Below, in pieces: positions 18,870 through 28,485 of a stretch of DNA of 64,000 bases (position 1 is the first letter of the stretch; the number at the start of each line of letters is the position of its first letter). The position numbers were made by a program, and so were the translations under genes. The notes beneath the pieces were generated by a model, which saw only the letters and a list, made by a program, of their open reading frames with translations, did no database searches and was not told the DNA's origin. The DNA comes from Sphingomonas sp. AR_OL41 (GTDB lineage Bacteria; Pseudomonadota; Alphaproteobacteria; Sphingomonadales; Sphingomonadaceae). The stretch is taken from contig NZ_JARYTI010000019.1 in assembly GCF_029911635.1 (NCBI RefSeq), forward strand, positions 37,955 through 101,954, in the 5' to 3' direction.

Positions 18870-20120
18870 ATGAGCATGACGAACAGCGCGGCACCGGCGC
18901 CACAGGCCCAGCGATTCGCGCGCTGGCTGGTGTTGCTGCTCGCGCTGGCGATCTTCATCCATTCGCTCGATCGCGGCAATCTCGGCACCGCCGGGCCGTT
19001 GATCCGCGACCAGCTCCATATCTCGAACAGCGCGTTCGGCGTGCTGCAATCATCCTATTTCTGGGTCTATGTCCCCGGGCAACTGCTCGCCGGCTGGGTG
19101 ATCGCGCGGCTCAATGCCTATCGCACGCTGGCGATCGGGCTGCTGATATGGTCGGCGGCGACCTTCCTGACCGGGTTCGCGGGCGGATTCGTCACCTTGT
19201 TCGTGCTGCGGCTGTTCGTCGGGCTGGGCGAATGCGCCGGCTTTCCGGCAAGCTCGAAACTGCTCGCGCAGCATGTGCCGGCGCACCGGCTCGGCTATGC
19301 CAATGCGCTGGTCGCGGCGGGGCTGATGCTCGGCAACGGCGTCGGCACGCTGGCCGGCGGACTGCTGATCGCGCAGCTCGGCTGGCGCGCGCTGTTCTTC
19401 ATCTTCGGCGCGGTGTCGCTGTTGTGGCTGGTGCCGTGGCTGTTGGTGACGCGCGGCCAGGCGGCGGTCGAGGCGGCGACGCCGGTGACGGGGCGGGAGC
19501 CGCGTTTCGGCGAGATCTTCGCGCGGCGTGAGTTGTGGGGCGCGTCGATCGGGCATTTCGCGGCCAACTATCCCTATTTCCTGCTGCTCGCCTGGTTGCC
19601 GCTCTACCTCGTCAAGGCACAGGGCTATTCACTGTCGCAAATGGCGGTGCTGGGAGGCGTGGTCTATGCGCTGTCAGCAGGGTGCGGGCTGATCGGCGGG
19701 GCAATCGCCGACCGCTGGATCGCGCGCGGCGCGAGCGTCAACCGGGTGCGCAAGACGATGATCATCACCGGCGGCGCGATCAGCTTCTGCTGCATGCTCG
19801 CGGTCGCGCTGGGCGGGCCGAAGCTGGCGATCGCGGGGCTGCTGCTGTTCTCGGTCAGCAACGGGCTGGGCAGCAGCAATGTCTTCGCGATCGGCCAGAC
19901 GCTCGCCGGGCCGCGCGCGGCGGGCAAGTGGATCGGCGTACAGAATGCGCTGGGCGGGATTTCGGGAATCGTCGGGCCGATGATCACCGGCTTCATCATC
20001 GACGCGACGGGGAGCTTCCGGCTGACCTTCGTCGTTGCGGCGGTGATCGCGCTGGTGGGGATTGTAAGCTGGCTGTTCGTGGTGCGGCGGATCGAGCCTT
20101 TGGTGTGGGCGGAGGCGTAG
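18870..20120 (+). CDS. MFS transporter
   Basis: A 416-residue major facilitator with 12 predicted membrane helices. The early motif IHSLDRGNLGTAGPLIRDQLHIS and QSSYFWVYVPGQLLAG, plus GLGECAGFPASSKLL, match the anion:cation symporter (ACS) group that carries sugar acids and other organic anions. A central cytoplasmic loop lies at about 195-215. Substrate unknown; no catabolic genes adjoin it. The gene is divergent from the TauE-type permease. Confidence 0.92.
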   Translation: MSMTNSAAPAPQAQRFARWLVLLLALAIFIHSLDRGNLGTAGPLIRDQLHISNSAFGVLQSSYFWVYVPGQLLAGWVIARLNAYRTLAIGLLIWSAATFLTGFAGGFVTLFVLRLFVGLGECAGFPASSKLLAQHVPAHRLGYANALVAAGLMLGNGVGTLAGGLLIAQLGWRALFFIFGAVSLLWLVPWLLVTRGQAAVEAATPVTGREPRFGEIFARRELWGASIGHFAANYPYFLLLAWLPLYLVKAQGYSLSQMAVLGGVVYALSAGCGLIGGAIADRWIARGASVNRVRKTMIITGGAISFCCMLAVALGGPKLAIAGLLLFSVSNGLGSSNVFAIGQTLAGPRAAGKWIGVQNALGGISGIVGPMITGFIIDATGSFRLTFVVAAVIALVGIVSWLFVVRRIEPLVWAEA

Positions 20121-20156
20121 GGCGCGGTTGCTGCTTCCTGAAGGAAGAAGAGTGGT

Positions 20157-20386
20157 TCGCGCGAAGGCGCCAAGGCGCGAAGACCAGAAGAGGATTTTTG
20201 CGCGCAGAGGCGCAGAGGCGCGAAGATGTTGCGCGTGCGGCTAACGGCTCGCTTAAGGGGCAAATTCTGCTGCCGTCGCAAGGAAGAGCGAAGCTGCGCT
20301 GTCGCGCGATTGCTCACCGCGAATGCCTATTCTCCGCGCCTCCGCGCGAACAAATCCCTTCTTCTTGTTCCTCAGGTCGGAGAGCA
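20157..20386. repeat. Intergenic repeat with short tandem units (family D)
   Basis: The gap after the MFS gene contains short direct repeats of GCGCAGAGGCGC type (20201-20226), a related unit GCGAAGGCGCCAAGGCGCGAAG (20161-20182, shown by its two halves GCGAAGGCGCC and AAGGCGCGAAG), and an inverted counterpart rich in CTCCGCGCCTCCGCGCG at about 20330-20350. It contains no gene and looks like a dispersed sphingomonad repeat. Confidence 0.5.
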
Positions 20387-20410
20387 GCGCGGCGCAGCAA
20401 CGCCCTCCCC

Positions 20411-21376
20411 TCACCCCAGCATCGCCACCGTCATGTCCCACAGCCGTGCTGCGCCCTCGTCGCTACAGGCCCAGGGGCGGACATGGGCCCAGCGCGGACT
20501 GGCGTCGGTGGCCAGTTCGGCAATGTCGCAATCCTCGCAATAGACGCCGCCGCGCCCGTCGAGTTGCGGGCTGAGCAGGCACCACAGGCTGGTCGCGGCG
20601 CCGGCCTCGGGTGATTTGAACATCGCGGCGACGGCGGGCGGGATCGAGCCGTCGGGCGCCTTCCAGCCGAGCGCGATCATTTCCTCGTCGGCGAGATGGC
20701 GCTGCAACGGCGTGAAGATGCCGCCGGGATGGACCGAAAAGGCGCACACGCCATCGCCCTGCCAGCGCGTGTCGAGGCCGAGCGCGAACAGCGCATCGGC
20801 GGTCTTGGCCTGGCCGTAGGCGGTCCATTTTTCATAGGCGTGCTGGTGGAAGTGCGGATCGTCCCACTGGATGTCGCTGCGCGCATGGCCGATCGACGAC
20901 AGCGCGACGACGCGCGCGCCGCCCGCCGCCTTGAGGCTGGCCTCCAGCCCGACGGTCAGCGCGAAATGGCCGAGATGGCAGACCGCAAACTGATATTCCC
21001 AGTCCTTGCCGACGCGGGTCAGCGGGCACGCCATGACGCCGGCATTGTTGACCAGCCCGTGGAGCGGCTTGCCGGCTGCGGCATAATCGGCGGCGAATCG
21101 GCGGACGCTGGCGATATCGGCGAGATCCATGTCTGCGATGACGACCAGACCGGCGACCCCCGCGAGCGCCTCCTGCGCCTTGCCGCGCGAGCGCGCCGGG
21201 ACGGTGACGTGACCGCCGGCGCCGGCGAGCGCCCGGACGGTCTCGAGCCCGATACCCGAATAGCCGCCTGTGACGACGTAATTGCGCCCGGTGAGGTCCA
21301 TGCCGCCGACGATCTCGCGCGCGGTCGTCTTGCCGCCATAGCCCGAACCAATCGAATGCTGATCCTGTGCCGCCAT
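20411..21376 (-). CDS. Short-chain dehydrogenase/reductase
   Basis: A 321-residue NAD(P)-dependent SDR oxidoreductase. It has the nucleotide-binding TGGYSGIG motif, NNAG, the active-site serine in ALSSIGH and the YxxxK pair in YGQAK. The length and SDIQWDDPHF segment resemble the retinol-dehydrogenase/WW-oxidoreductase-like group. The substrate cannot be named. The ATG at 21376 has GAGGAA about 7 bases upstream. It stands alone and is divergent from a small membrane protein gene. Confidence 0.92.
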   Translation of the reverse strand: MAAQDQHSIGSGYGGKTTAREIVGGMDLTGRNYVVTGGYSGIGLETVRALAGAGGHVTVPARSRGKAQEALAGVAGLVVIADMDLADIASVRRFAADYAAAGKPLHGLVNNAGVMACPLTRVGKDWEYQFAVCHLGHFALTVGLEASLKAAGGARVVALSSIGHARSDIQWDDPHFHQHAYEKWTAYGQAKTADALFALGLDTRWQGDGVCAFSVHPGGIFTPLQRHLADEEMIALGWKAPDGSIPPAVAAMFKSPEAGAATSLWCLLSPQLDGRGGVYCEDCDIAELATDASPRWAHVRPWACSDEGAARLWDMTVAMLG

Positions 21377-21498
21377 GTTGTGTTCCTCACCTAAACGCCC
21401 ATTCTTGCCGTGCCGCGAATATGGCGCGCGCTGCATCAAAAGGCGATGGCTGACGCGCGATGGATTGCGCGCGCGGCGTGCGACGCTAGGCTTGCCGG

Positions 21499-21753
21499 AT
21501 GGCGCGTGGCGACAAGGTGACTCCCTCGACCGGGGGCAAATGCGGCTGCGCGGTGGCGGTGATCGTCGGCGTGCCGCTGATTGCGATGACGATGCTCATC
21601 GACGCGCTGGGCGATTGCGCCGCCGGGACGACGTGTCGGAGAGGCGCCGACTGGATATCGCTCGCGGTGGTGCTGGCGGTAGCCGCGCTGCTTGGGCTTG
21701 CCACTTGGGCGATAGTCAATTGGGTGATCAGCCGCAGCAAGCTGGAACGCTGA
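21499..21753 (+). CDS. Small two-helix membrane protein
   Basis: An 84-residue frame with two hydrophobic segments (about 16-35 and 53-75), two cysteines near the first helix (CGC) and two in the loop (CAAGTTC). The composition is that of a real membrane protein, but there is no clear ribosome-binding site and no recognised family. Confidence 0.55.
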   Translation: MARGDKVTPSTGGKCGCAVAVIVGVPLIAMTMLIDALGDCAAGTTCRRGADWISLAVVLAVAALLGLATWAIVNWVISRSKLER

Positions 21754-21883
21754 CTCCCCGTGAGGGTCGCTTACCGGCCGGGTCAGCGGGAAGGCGAGGA
21801 CGGCAGTTGCGCGAACAGCGCTGCCTTGTTGGCTTCCCGGGTGAAGCGCGCCGACCCTGCCATATGTCGGATGAGCGCCTCTC

Positions 21884-23278
21884 TTACCCCGCCGCGAGGC
21901 AGCGATAGATCCGCTCATCCTCCATCATCGCAACGTTGAAGCGCATATGGCTGGCGGCGTTTTGCGCTGCGCTGAAGAGATTGCCGGGGGCGAAGACGAC
22001 ATTCTCCGCCGCGCCGCGCCTTGTGAGGTCGAGCGCGTCGGTGCCGTCGGGCAGGCGGCACCACAGGAACAAGCCGGCGTCGGGCTTTATCACCGGCGCG
22101 ATGCCGATCGCCGCGAGCCGGGCGATGGTGCGCGCGCGCGCCGCGCCGAGCCGGACGCGCAGCCGATCGAGATGGCGGCGATAGTCGCCATCGACCAGCA
22201 CGGCATGGACCAGTTCGGCGTTCAACACGCTGCCCGACATGCCGGTGGCGATGCGCAGGTCGGTCAGCGCGGCAACCCAGTCGCGCCGCGCGGCGATATG
22301 GCCGCAGCGCGTCGCGCCCGACAGCGACTTGGAGAAGCTGCCGACGCGGATCACGCGGTCGAGCCCGTCGAACGCCGCGAGGCGCGGCGCCGGCGCGTGC
22401 TCGAAATCGGCATAGATGTCGTCCTCGACCACCACCATGTCATGCAGCTCGGCGAGCCTGAGGATGCGGTGCGCGGTCGGCGCGGAGAGCGTGCCGCCGG
22501 TCGGGTTGTGGACGCCCGAATTGGTGAGATAGAGCCGCGGGCGATGCGTCGCGAGCGCATCGGCAAAGGCGGCCAGGTCCGGCCCGGTCGCGCCATAAGG
22601 CACGCCGACCACCTTCGCGCGGTGCGCGCGGAGCAAAGCGTGGAAATTGAAATAGCACGGGTCGTCGACCAGCACGGTGTCGCCCGGCTCGATCAGGAAG
22701 CGCAGCACCAGGTCGATCGCATGCGTGGCGGAGTCGGTGAGCAGGATCTGATCCGGGCCGGCCTCCATCCCCTGTTCGATCAGCCGCCGCGCCAGCACGC
22801 GCCGCAGCGCCTCATGGCCTTGCGGCGGGCCGTAATCGGTGAGGCCATGCGCCGAGCCGCGCGCGATGTGGCGCAGCGCCTTGCGGATCAACTGGTCGGG
22901 CATCCAGCCATCGGGCAGCCAGCCGCAACCGGGCTTGAGCGCGCCCGGCGCGTCGGCGAGCGAATGGCGCAGCGTCCATAAAGGATCGACCTGCGGATCG
23001 CGCGACGGACCGGCCTCGGCCAGCGTCAGCGGGGCGAGCGGCGCGGCGACGAAGAAACCCGCGCCGGGGCGCGAACGGATGACGCCTTCGGCCGCCAGCC
23101 GGTCATAGGCCTCGACCACGGTCGATTTCGAAAAGCCCGAGCTCTGCGCCATCGCCCGCACCGAGGGGAGCCGCGCGCCCGGCGTCAGCACACGCCGGTC
23201 AATCCGCTGGCGGACCTGCCGCATGACGTCTTCGGCGCGGGTCAGCCCCGCCACTGCGCTGTTCACCGTACTGCTCAC
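21884..23278 (-). CDS. MocR-type regulator (GntR HTH + PLP aminotransferase domain)
   Basis: A 464-residue MocR-family protein. A GntR winged helix occupies about residues 15-80 (RVLTPGARLPSVRAMAQSSG, then SKSTVVEAYDRLAAEGVI). The aminotransferase-like domain has the PLP lysine in SFSKSLSG and the VEDDIYADF motif. The gene is divergent from an UrcA gene and a PhzF gene, 100 bases away, which makes these its likely targets. A 10-bp palindrome, TTTCGCGAAA, lies at 23292-23301 in the shared promoter region. MocR proteins next to PhzF-like or transporter genes are common, but the signal is unknown. Confidence 0.93.
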   Translation of the reverse strand: MSSTVNSAVAGLTRAEDVMRQVRQRIDRRVLTPGARLPSVRAMAQSSGFSKSTVVEAYDRLAAEGVIRSRPGAGFFVAAPLAPLTLAEAGPSRDPQVDPLWTLRHSLADAPGALKPGCGWLPDGWMPDQLIRKALRHIARGSAHGLTDYGPPQGHEALRRVLARRLIEQGMEAGPDQILLTDSATHAIDLVLRFLIEPGDTVLVDDPCYFNFHALLRAHRAKVVGVPYGATGPDLAAFADALATHRPRLYLTNSGVHNPTGGTLSAPTAHRILRLAELHDMVVVEDDIYADFEHAPAPRLAAFDGLDRVIRVGSFSKSLSGATRCGHIAARRDWVAALTDLRIATGMSGSVLNAELVHAVLVDGDYRRHLDRLRVRLGAARARTIARLAAIGIAPVIKPDAGLFLWCRLPDGTDALDLTRRGAAENVVFAPGNLFSAAQNAASHMRFNVAMMEDERIYRCLAAG

Positions 23279-23378
23279 CTTGCCATGACAGTTTCGCGAA
23301 ATTGTACTGCACCGTCCCTGTCAGGGCGAGTCACTTCGCGCGATGGCGCCGCGTGACACGCAACCAGCGAGGTGCTTG

Positions 23379-23723
23379 ATGACCCATTTCCCACGGACCC
23401 TGTGCGGCGCGGCGCTGTTGGGGGCGCTGCTGCTCGGCGCGGCAGTGCCCGTCAGCGCGGCCGACCGACCCGGCGAAATCACCGAATCGGTGATGCTGCG
23501 CGGCGTGACCCGAAACCCGGCATCGCCGCAGGCCGCGACGCGCCTGCTCCAGCGCATCGGCGATGCCGCCATGCTGGTGTGCGGTGCGTCGGCGACGAGC
23601 CTCGCCGACATGAAGCGGGCGGTTCGCGCCTCGCCCTGCTGGCACAACAGCGTCGCCGATACGGTGCGGCGGATCGACGATCCGTTGCTGACCGCCGCCC
23701 ATGCTCGCCATCGCCGGCCGTGA
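23379..23723 (+). CDS. UrcA-family secreted protein
   Basis: A 114-residue protein with a signal peptide (about 1-29, ending PVSAA). The mature part shows the UrcA pattern: NPASPQAATRLLQRIGDAAMLVCG, a spaced second cysteine (ASPCWHNSVADTVRRID), and the end PLLTAAHA. UrcA proteins are short periplasmic proteins mostly found in sphingomonads and caulobacters; function unknown. GAGGTG precedes the ATG. It lies just before phzF in the same direction and may be co-transcribed with it. Confidence 0.82.
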   Translation: MTHFPRTLCGAALLGALLLGAAVPVSAADRPGEITESVMLRGVTRNPASPQAATRLLQRIGDAAMLVCGASATSLADMKRAVRASPCWHNSVADTVRRIDDPLLTAAHARHRRP

Positions 23724-23760
23724 TCGGCTACACTCCCAACCCGCTCGCAAGGAAACTATG

Positions 23761-24594
23761 ATGCCCGATATCCAGCTCGTCGATGTCTTTGGCCAGGGGC
23801 GCTTCTCGGGCAATCCGCTGGCGGTGATCAGCGGGGGCGATGATCTCGACACCGGCCAGATGATGGCGATCACGCGCTGGCTCAACCTGTCCGAGACGAG
23901 CTTCCTGCTGCCGCCGACCGAGCCCGGCGCCGATTACCGCGTGCGCATCTTCACGCTGGAACGCGAACTGCCCTTTGCCGGCCATCCGACATTGGGAAGC
24001 TGCCATGCCTGGCTTGCGAACGGCGGCGTGGCACGCGGCGGCGACGCGATCGTCCAGCAATGCGGCGCGGGACTGATCCCGATCCGCCGCGCCGACGAAC
24101 GGCTGGCCTTTGCCGCACCGCCACTGCTGCGCTCCGGCCCGGTCGACGAGGCCGAGCTGAAGCACGTCATCGAGGTGCTGGGAATCGCGCGCGACGCGGT
24201 GGTCGATGCGGCCTGGGCGGACAATGGCCCGGGCTGGATCGCGGTGATGCTGTCCTCGGCCGAAGCCGTGCTGGCGCTCCAGCCGCGGCTCGCCCGGGCG
24301 GAGCGTGTCGAGATCGGCGTGGTCGGGCCGCATCCGGCGGGCAGCGACACCGCGTTCGAGATCCGCGCCTTTTTCAGCGACCAGCATGGCACGCTGATCG
24401 AGGATCCGGTGACCGGCAGTCTCAACGCCTCGGTGGCGCAATGGCTGTTCGCCTCGGGCCGGGCGCAGGGCGGTTATGTCGCGGCACAGGGCACGCGGCT
24501 CGGCCGCACCGGGCGCGTCCATGTCGAACAGGATGGCGACACGGTGTGGATCGGCGGGGCGACGCAGACGCTGTTCCGGGGCGTGATGGACTGA
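23761..24594 (+). CDS. PhzF-family isomerase
   Basis: A 277-residue PhzF/diaminopimelate-epimerase-fold protein. The N-terminal VDVFGQGRFSGNPLAVI and the catalytic-acid motif NLSETSFLLPP are present, as are the second-half GSDTAFEIRAFF and EDPVTGSLNASVAQWL. The best known member isomerises a phenazine precursor, but most, like this one, lie outside phenazine clusters and have unknown substrates. AAGGAA lies 6 bases before the second of two adjacent ATG codons (23758 and 23761), so 23761 is preferred. It is probably regulated by the divergent MocR. Confidence 0.93.
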   Translation: MPDIQLVDVFGQGRFSGNPLAVISGGDDLDTGQMMAITRWLNLSETSFLLPPTEPGADYRVRIFTLERELPFAGHPTLGSCHAWLANGGVARGGDAIVQQCGAGLIPIRRADERLAFAAPPLLRSGPVDEAELKHVIEVLGIARDAVVDAAWADNGPGWIAVMLSSAEAVLALQPRLARAERVEIGVVGPHPAGSDTAFEIRAFFSDQHGTLIEDPVTGSLNASVAQWLFASGRAQGGYVAAQGTRLGRTGRVHVEQDGDTVWIGGATQTLFRGVMD

Positions 24595-24682
24595 CGGCCT
24601 TGCCGGCCCAGGCCGATGACGGATTTGTCACTTGCCCGCGGGCGGCAGAGATGATGCCCTTTGCGCGTGGTGGAGGTAGCGG

Positions 24683-25099
24683 ATGCGCGCAATCTGGATC
24701 GCGGTATCGATGTTGGGCTGCGGCCCGGTCGCGGCCGCCGCGCCGGTCGATGGCGCGCGGTTCGGGCAGGTCTGCAGCGGGATCGAGACCGTGCAATATG
24801 GCCGGCAGGCACCGCAGCGCGCGATCTATACGATCGCGCTCAGCATCAATCTCGATGCCAAACGCTATTGCTATGCCACGTGCAGCCGCGGCCAGAGCTA
24901 CCCGATCGCCGCCCCCGCTGCGTCGCCGCTCGTGCTCGCCGATCTCGATACACCGGAGCAGGCGCGACACCTCGTGCTGGACCGCAAGGCCGCGCGGCTG
25001 AGCGACGACCAGCGCATGGTCATGGGGCCGGTCGTCGTGGTCCGCCATGCGACCGCGACCTGCACGGCCGGTCCGTTCAGGGAGCCCCCGGCACCGTGA
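24683..25099 (+). CDS. Small secreted protein of unknown function
   Basis: A 138-residue protein with a signal peptide (about 1-20, ending VAAAA) and GGAGG about 8 bases upstream of the ATG. The mature part contains four cysteines (VCSG, RYCYATCS, TATCTA), which could form two disulfides. No family recognised. It precedes the tricorn-like protease in the same direction. Confidence 0.65.
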   Translation: MRAIWIAVSMLGCGPVAAAAPVDGARFGQVCSGIETVQYGRQAPQRAIYTIALSINLDAKRYCYATCSRGQSYPIAAPAASPLVLADLDTPEQARHLVLDRKAARLSDDQRMVMGPVVVVRHATATCTAGPFREPPAP

Positions 25100-25192
25100 C
25101 GGCGAAGGCGACCGTGCGGCCCCCGCGCCGGGGCCGGCTTGTCGCCGCCGGGCTTTTCCGCTTCAATGCTCCCCAACGAAAAGGGGTATCTC

Positions 25193-28100
25193 ATGAAGTT
25201 ACGGTGGATGGCGCTGGCGGCATCGTGTCTGGTCGCGGCGCAGGGTGCGGCTGCGCAGTCCCTGCCCGCTTTTGCCGAGCCGTCGATCTCGGCCGACGGT
25301 ACGCTGATCGCCTTCGCCTCGGGCGGTGACATCTGGGAAGTGCCGGCCGGCGGCGGCATCGCGCACCCGCTGGTCACCGATGCCGCAACCGAGGGGCGGC
25401 CGCTCTATTCGCCCGACGGACAGCGGCTTGCCTTCACCTCGACGCGCGGCGGGAGCACCAACATCTATGTGCTGACCTTCGCGACCGGCGCCGTCACGCG
25501 CATCACCTATGCCGAGGCGAACGAGGAACTCGACGCCTGGTCGTCCGACGGCAAGTGGCTGTACTTCGCCTCGGGCGCCAACGATGTCGGCCGTGTGCCG
25601 GACATCTTCCGCGTTTCGTCCGCCGGGGGCACGCCGGTCGAGGTGAGCCGCGAGCGTTATCTCGCCGAATTCCAGGCCGCGCCCTCGCCCGATGGCGGAT
25701 CGATCGCGCTGATGGTGCGCGGCATCAGCAACGGCCAGTGGTGGCGCAACGGCCATGCCCATATCGACAATACGGAATTGTGGGTGAAGCCGGTGGCGAG
25801 CGGCGCGCCCTATCGCCTGCTGCTCGCCGACGACCAGAAACATGCCTGGCCGATGTGGAGCGCCGACGGCAGCGCGATCACTTTCATGAGCACGAAGAGC
25901 GGATCGGAGAATCTGTGGCGTCTCCCGCTTGCCGGCGGCGCGGCGGAACAGCTGACCAAATTCGGCGAGGGCCGGCTGCTCTATCCGTCGATGGCGGCGA
26001 ACGGATCGGCGATCGTGTTCGAGCGCGACATGGCGGTGTGGAAATATGATCCGCGATCGGGCGTGGCGGCGCCGGTGACGATCACACTGCGCGGCACATC
26101 GGCCGAGACGCCGCGGCGGCACGAGAATGTCGCCAGCTTCACGCGCATGGCGCTGTCGCCCGACGGGCAGAAGATCGCGGTGATCGGCCATGGCGAGATC
26201 TTCGCCGTCCCGGCCAAGGATGGCGGGGTGGCGCAGCGCATCACCACCAGCATCGGCGCCGAACGCGAACTGGTCTGGTCGCCGGATTCGCGGCGGATGC
26301 TCTACGTCACCGAGCGCGGGCTCGACCACAAGCTGGCGGAATATGACGCGCCGAGCGGGCGCGAGACGCTGCTGACCGAACGCGGCATCGCTTCGGTCCC
26401 GGCCTATGCGCCCGACGGCAAGTCGGCGGTCTATGTGCTCGACGACAAGGAGTTGCACCTGGTGACCTTCGCCGCGGCGGGCAAGCCGGCGAGCGACCGC
26501 GTGCTGTTCAGCGGCGCGATCGCCACCGACGAGCGCTCCGGCCCGCGTCCGGTCTGGTCGCCCGACGGGCAATATGTCGCCTTTCCCGTCACCGACCGGC
26601 GCGCCTTCACCAATGTCAGCGTGGTGCCCGCCGCGGGCGGCGCGGCGCGGCCGGTGAGTTTCCTCGCCAACGGCCAGATGGGCGGCATCGCCTGGTCGCC
26701 CGACGGCAAGTACATCCTGTTCGACACCGCGCAGCGCAGCGAGGATTCGCGCATCGTGCGCGTCGACCTGTTGCCGCACGTGCCGAAGTATCGCGAGGAT
26801 GCGTTCCGCGACCTGTTCAAGCCCGGCACCCAGCCGGGCACGCCCGCCACGCCCGGCGATAGCGCGCCGACCCCCGCCCCGCAAAAGCCGCTGCCGGCAG
26901 CGGGCAAGGGCAAGCCGGGCGCGACGCCCGCCAAACCCCGGGTCGAGCCGGTGACGATCGTGTGGGAAGGGCTGCGCCAGCGCGCGACGATCCTGCCGCT
27001 CGGGCTGAGCGCCGACACACCGGTGATCAGCGCCGACGGCAAGACGTTGGTGTTCACCGCCAGCGACCGCGACCAGCAGAATCTCTACAGCTACAATCTC
27101 GACGAGCTTGCCGCCGAACCGCCGGTGCCGCAGCAGATCAGCCAGAGCGACAAACCCAAGGGCGATTTCGCGCTGTCGCCCGACGGCAAGACGCTGTTCT
27201 ACATCGATGGCGGCAAGGTGATCTCGACACCGCTTGAAGCACCCAAGCCCAAGCCGGTGGCGATCGCCGCCGACATGGACATCGACTTCGCCGCCGAGAA
27301 GCAGATCGTGTTCGACCAGGCGTGGAACGTGCTGGCGCACAAATTTTTCGATGCCGGGTTCAACGGACGCGACTGGACCGCGTTGCGCGCCCATTACCAG
27401 CCGTACATCATGGGGGCACGTACCCCTGACGAAATGCGGCGGCTGATCAACCTGATGATCGGCGAGTTGAACGCCTCGCATTCGGGCATCAATCGCCCCG
27501 GGCGCGGGCCGGGCTCGCTGCCGAGCGACCGGGTCGGCGATCTCGGGCTGCGTTTCGACCGCGACGCCTATGAGGCGGGACAGGGGCTGATCGTGCGCGA
27601 GGTCGTGCCGCTCGGGCCGGCGGCGATCGAGAAGGTGCGGGTCGGGGATCGGTTGACCAGCATCAACGGCACGCCGATCGGGCCGCACGGCAATCTCGAT
27701 GCGCTGCTCGAAAACAGCGTCGACCGGCGCGTCACGCTCGGCCTCGCCGGGCCGGCGGGGCCGCGCAGCGTGGTGGTACGGCCGGTGTCGGTGTCGGTCG
27801 CGGCGGGGCTGCGTTACCGGCAATGGGTCGACGATCGCCGCGCGCTGGTCGCCAAGCTGTCGGGCGGGCGGCTCGGCTATGTCCATATCGCCGACATGTC
27901 GTCGGAATCGCTGCGCCAGCTCTATCTCGATCTCGATGCCGAGAACCAGTCGCGCGACGGCGTGGTGATCGACATCCGCAACAATAATGGCGGGTTCGTC
28001 CACGGCTATGCGCTCGACGTGTTCGCGCGGCGCAACTTCCTGACGATGACACCGCGCGACCTGTTCCCGGTCCCCGGGCGGCAGGCGCTGGGGCAGCGCG

Positions 28101-28450
28101 CGCTCGGCGTGCCGACGGTGCTGGTGACCAACGAATCCGCGCTATCCGACGCGGAGGATTTCACCGAGGGTTATCGTGCGCTCGGGCTGGGCCAGGTGGT
28201 CGGGCAGCCGACCGCAGGGTGGATCATCTTCACCGGCGGCGAACCGCTGATCGACGGCTCCGCCGTGCGCGTGCCGAGCACGCGGATTCGCGACGGGCGC
28301 GGCCAGGACATGGAAATGCACCCGCGCCCGGTCGACATCGCGGTCGACCGGCCGCTGGGCGAGACCGATACGGGCAGCGACGCGCAGCTGAGCGCGGCGG
28401 TGAAGGCGCTGCTCGCGACGCCGGGACTGGGGGCGAGCAAGCAGGAGTGA
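25193..28450 (+). CDS. Tricorn-like S41 peptidase (WD40-like propellers + PDZ + protease)
   Basis: A 1085-residue exported protein with a signal peptide (about 1-22, ending GAAAQ). The first 500 or so residues are PD40/WD40-like beta-propeller blades with repeated SPDG and SADG turns. A Pro-rich linker follows (about 545-580), then another propeller segment, a PDZ-like domain (about 780-860) and an S41 core. The putative nucleophile is S985 in NESALSDAED, which aligns with the tricorn nucleophile. Archaeal tricorn degrades peptides downstream of the proteasome; bacterial exported forms probably act on peptides in the periplasm. The ATG at 25193 gives the signal peptide and has AGGGG upstream. 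Confidence 0.92.
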   Translation: MKLRWMALAASCLVAAQGAAAQSLPAFAEPSISADGTLIAFASGGDIWEVPAGGGIAHPLVTDAATEGRPLYSPDGQRLAFTSTRGGSTNIYVLTFATGAVTRITYAEANEELDAWSSDGKWLYFASGANDVGRVPDIFRVSSAGGTPVEVSRERYLAEFQAAPSPDGGSIALMVRGISNGQWWRNGHAHIDNTELWVKPVASGAPYRLLLADDQKHAWPMWSADGSAITFMSTKSGSENLWRLPLAGGAAEQLTKFGEGRLLYPSMAANGSAIVFERDMAVWKYDPRSGVAAPVTITLRGTSAETPRRHENVASFTRMALSPDGQKIAVIGHGEIFAVPAKDGGVAQRITTSIGAERELVWSPDSRRMLYVTERGLDHKLAEYDAPSGRETLLTERGIASVPAYAPDGKSAVYVLDDKELHLVTFAAAGKPASDRVLFSGAIATDERSGPRPVWSPDGQYVAFPVTDRRAFTNVSVVPAAGGAARPVSFLANGQMGGIAWSPDGKYILFDTAQRSEDSRIVRVDLLPHVPKYREDAFRDLFKPGTQPGTPATPGDSAPTPAPQKPLPAAGKGKPGATPAKPRVEPVTIVWEGLRQRATILPLGLSADTPVISADGKTLVFTASDRDQQNLYSYNLDELAAEPPVPQQISQSDKPKGDFALSPDGKTLFYIDGGKVISTPLEAPKPKPVAIAADMDIDFAAEKQIVFDQAWNVLAHKFFDAGFNGRDWTALRAHYQPYIMGARTPDEMRRLINLMIGELNASHSGINRPGRGPGSLPSDRVGDLGLRFDRDAYEAGQGLIVREVVPLGPAAIEKVRVGDRLTSINGTPIGPHGNLDALLENSVDRRVTLGLAGPAGPRSVVVRPVSVSVAAGLRYRQWVDDRRALVAKLSGGRLGYVHIADMSSESLRQLYLDLDAENQSRDGVVIDIRNNNGGFVHGYALDVFARRNFLTMTPRDLFPVPGRQALGQRALGVPTVLVTNESALSDAEDFTEGYRALGLGQVVGQPTAGWIIFTGGEPLIDGSAVRVPSTRIRDGRGQDMEMHPRPVDIAVDRPLGETDTGSDAQLSAAVKALLATPGLGASKQE

Positions 28451-28485
28451 GCTGGCGCGGGCGGCTGCGGGGCGGAGGGGACGAA

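Noticed and set aside
25199..28003. Long minus-strand frame opposite the tricorn-like gene
   Set aside because: Antisense shadow: highly Arg/His/Asp-rich and lacking any motif.
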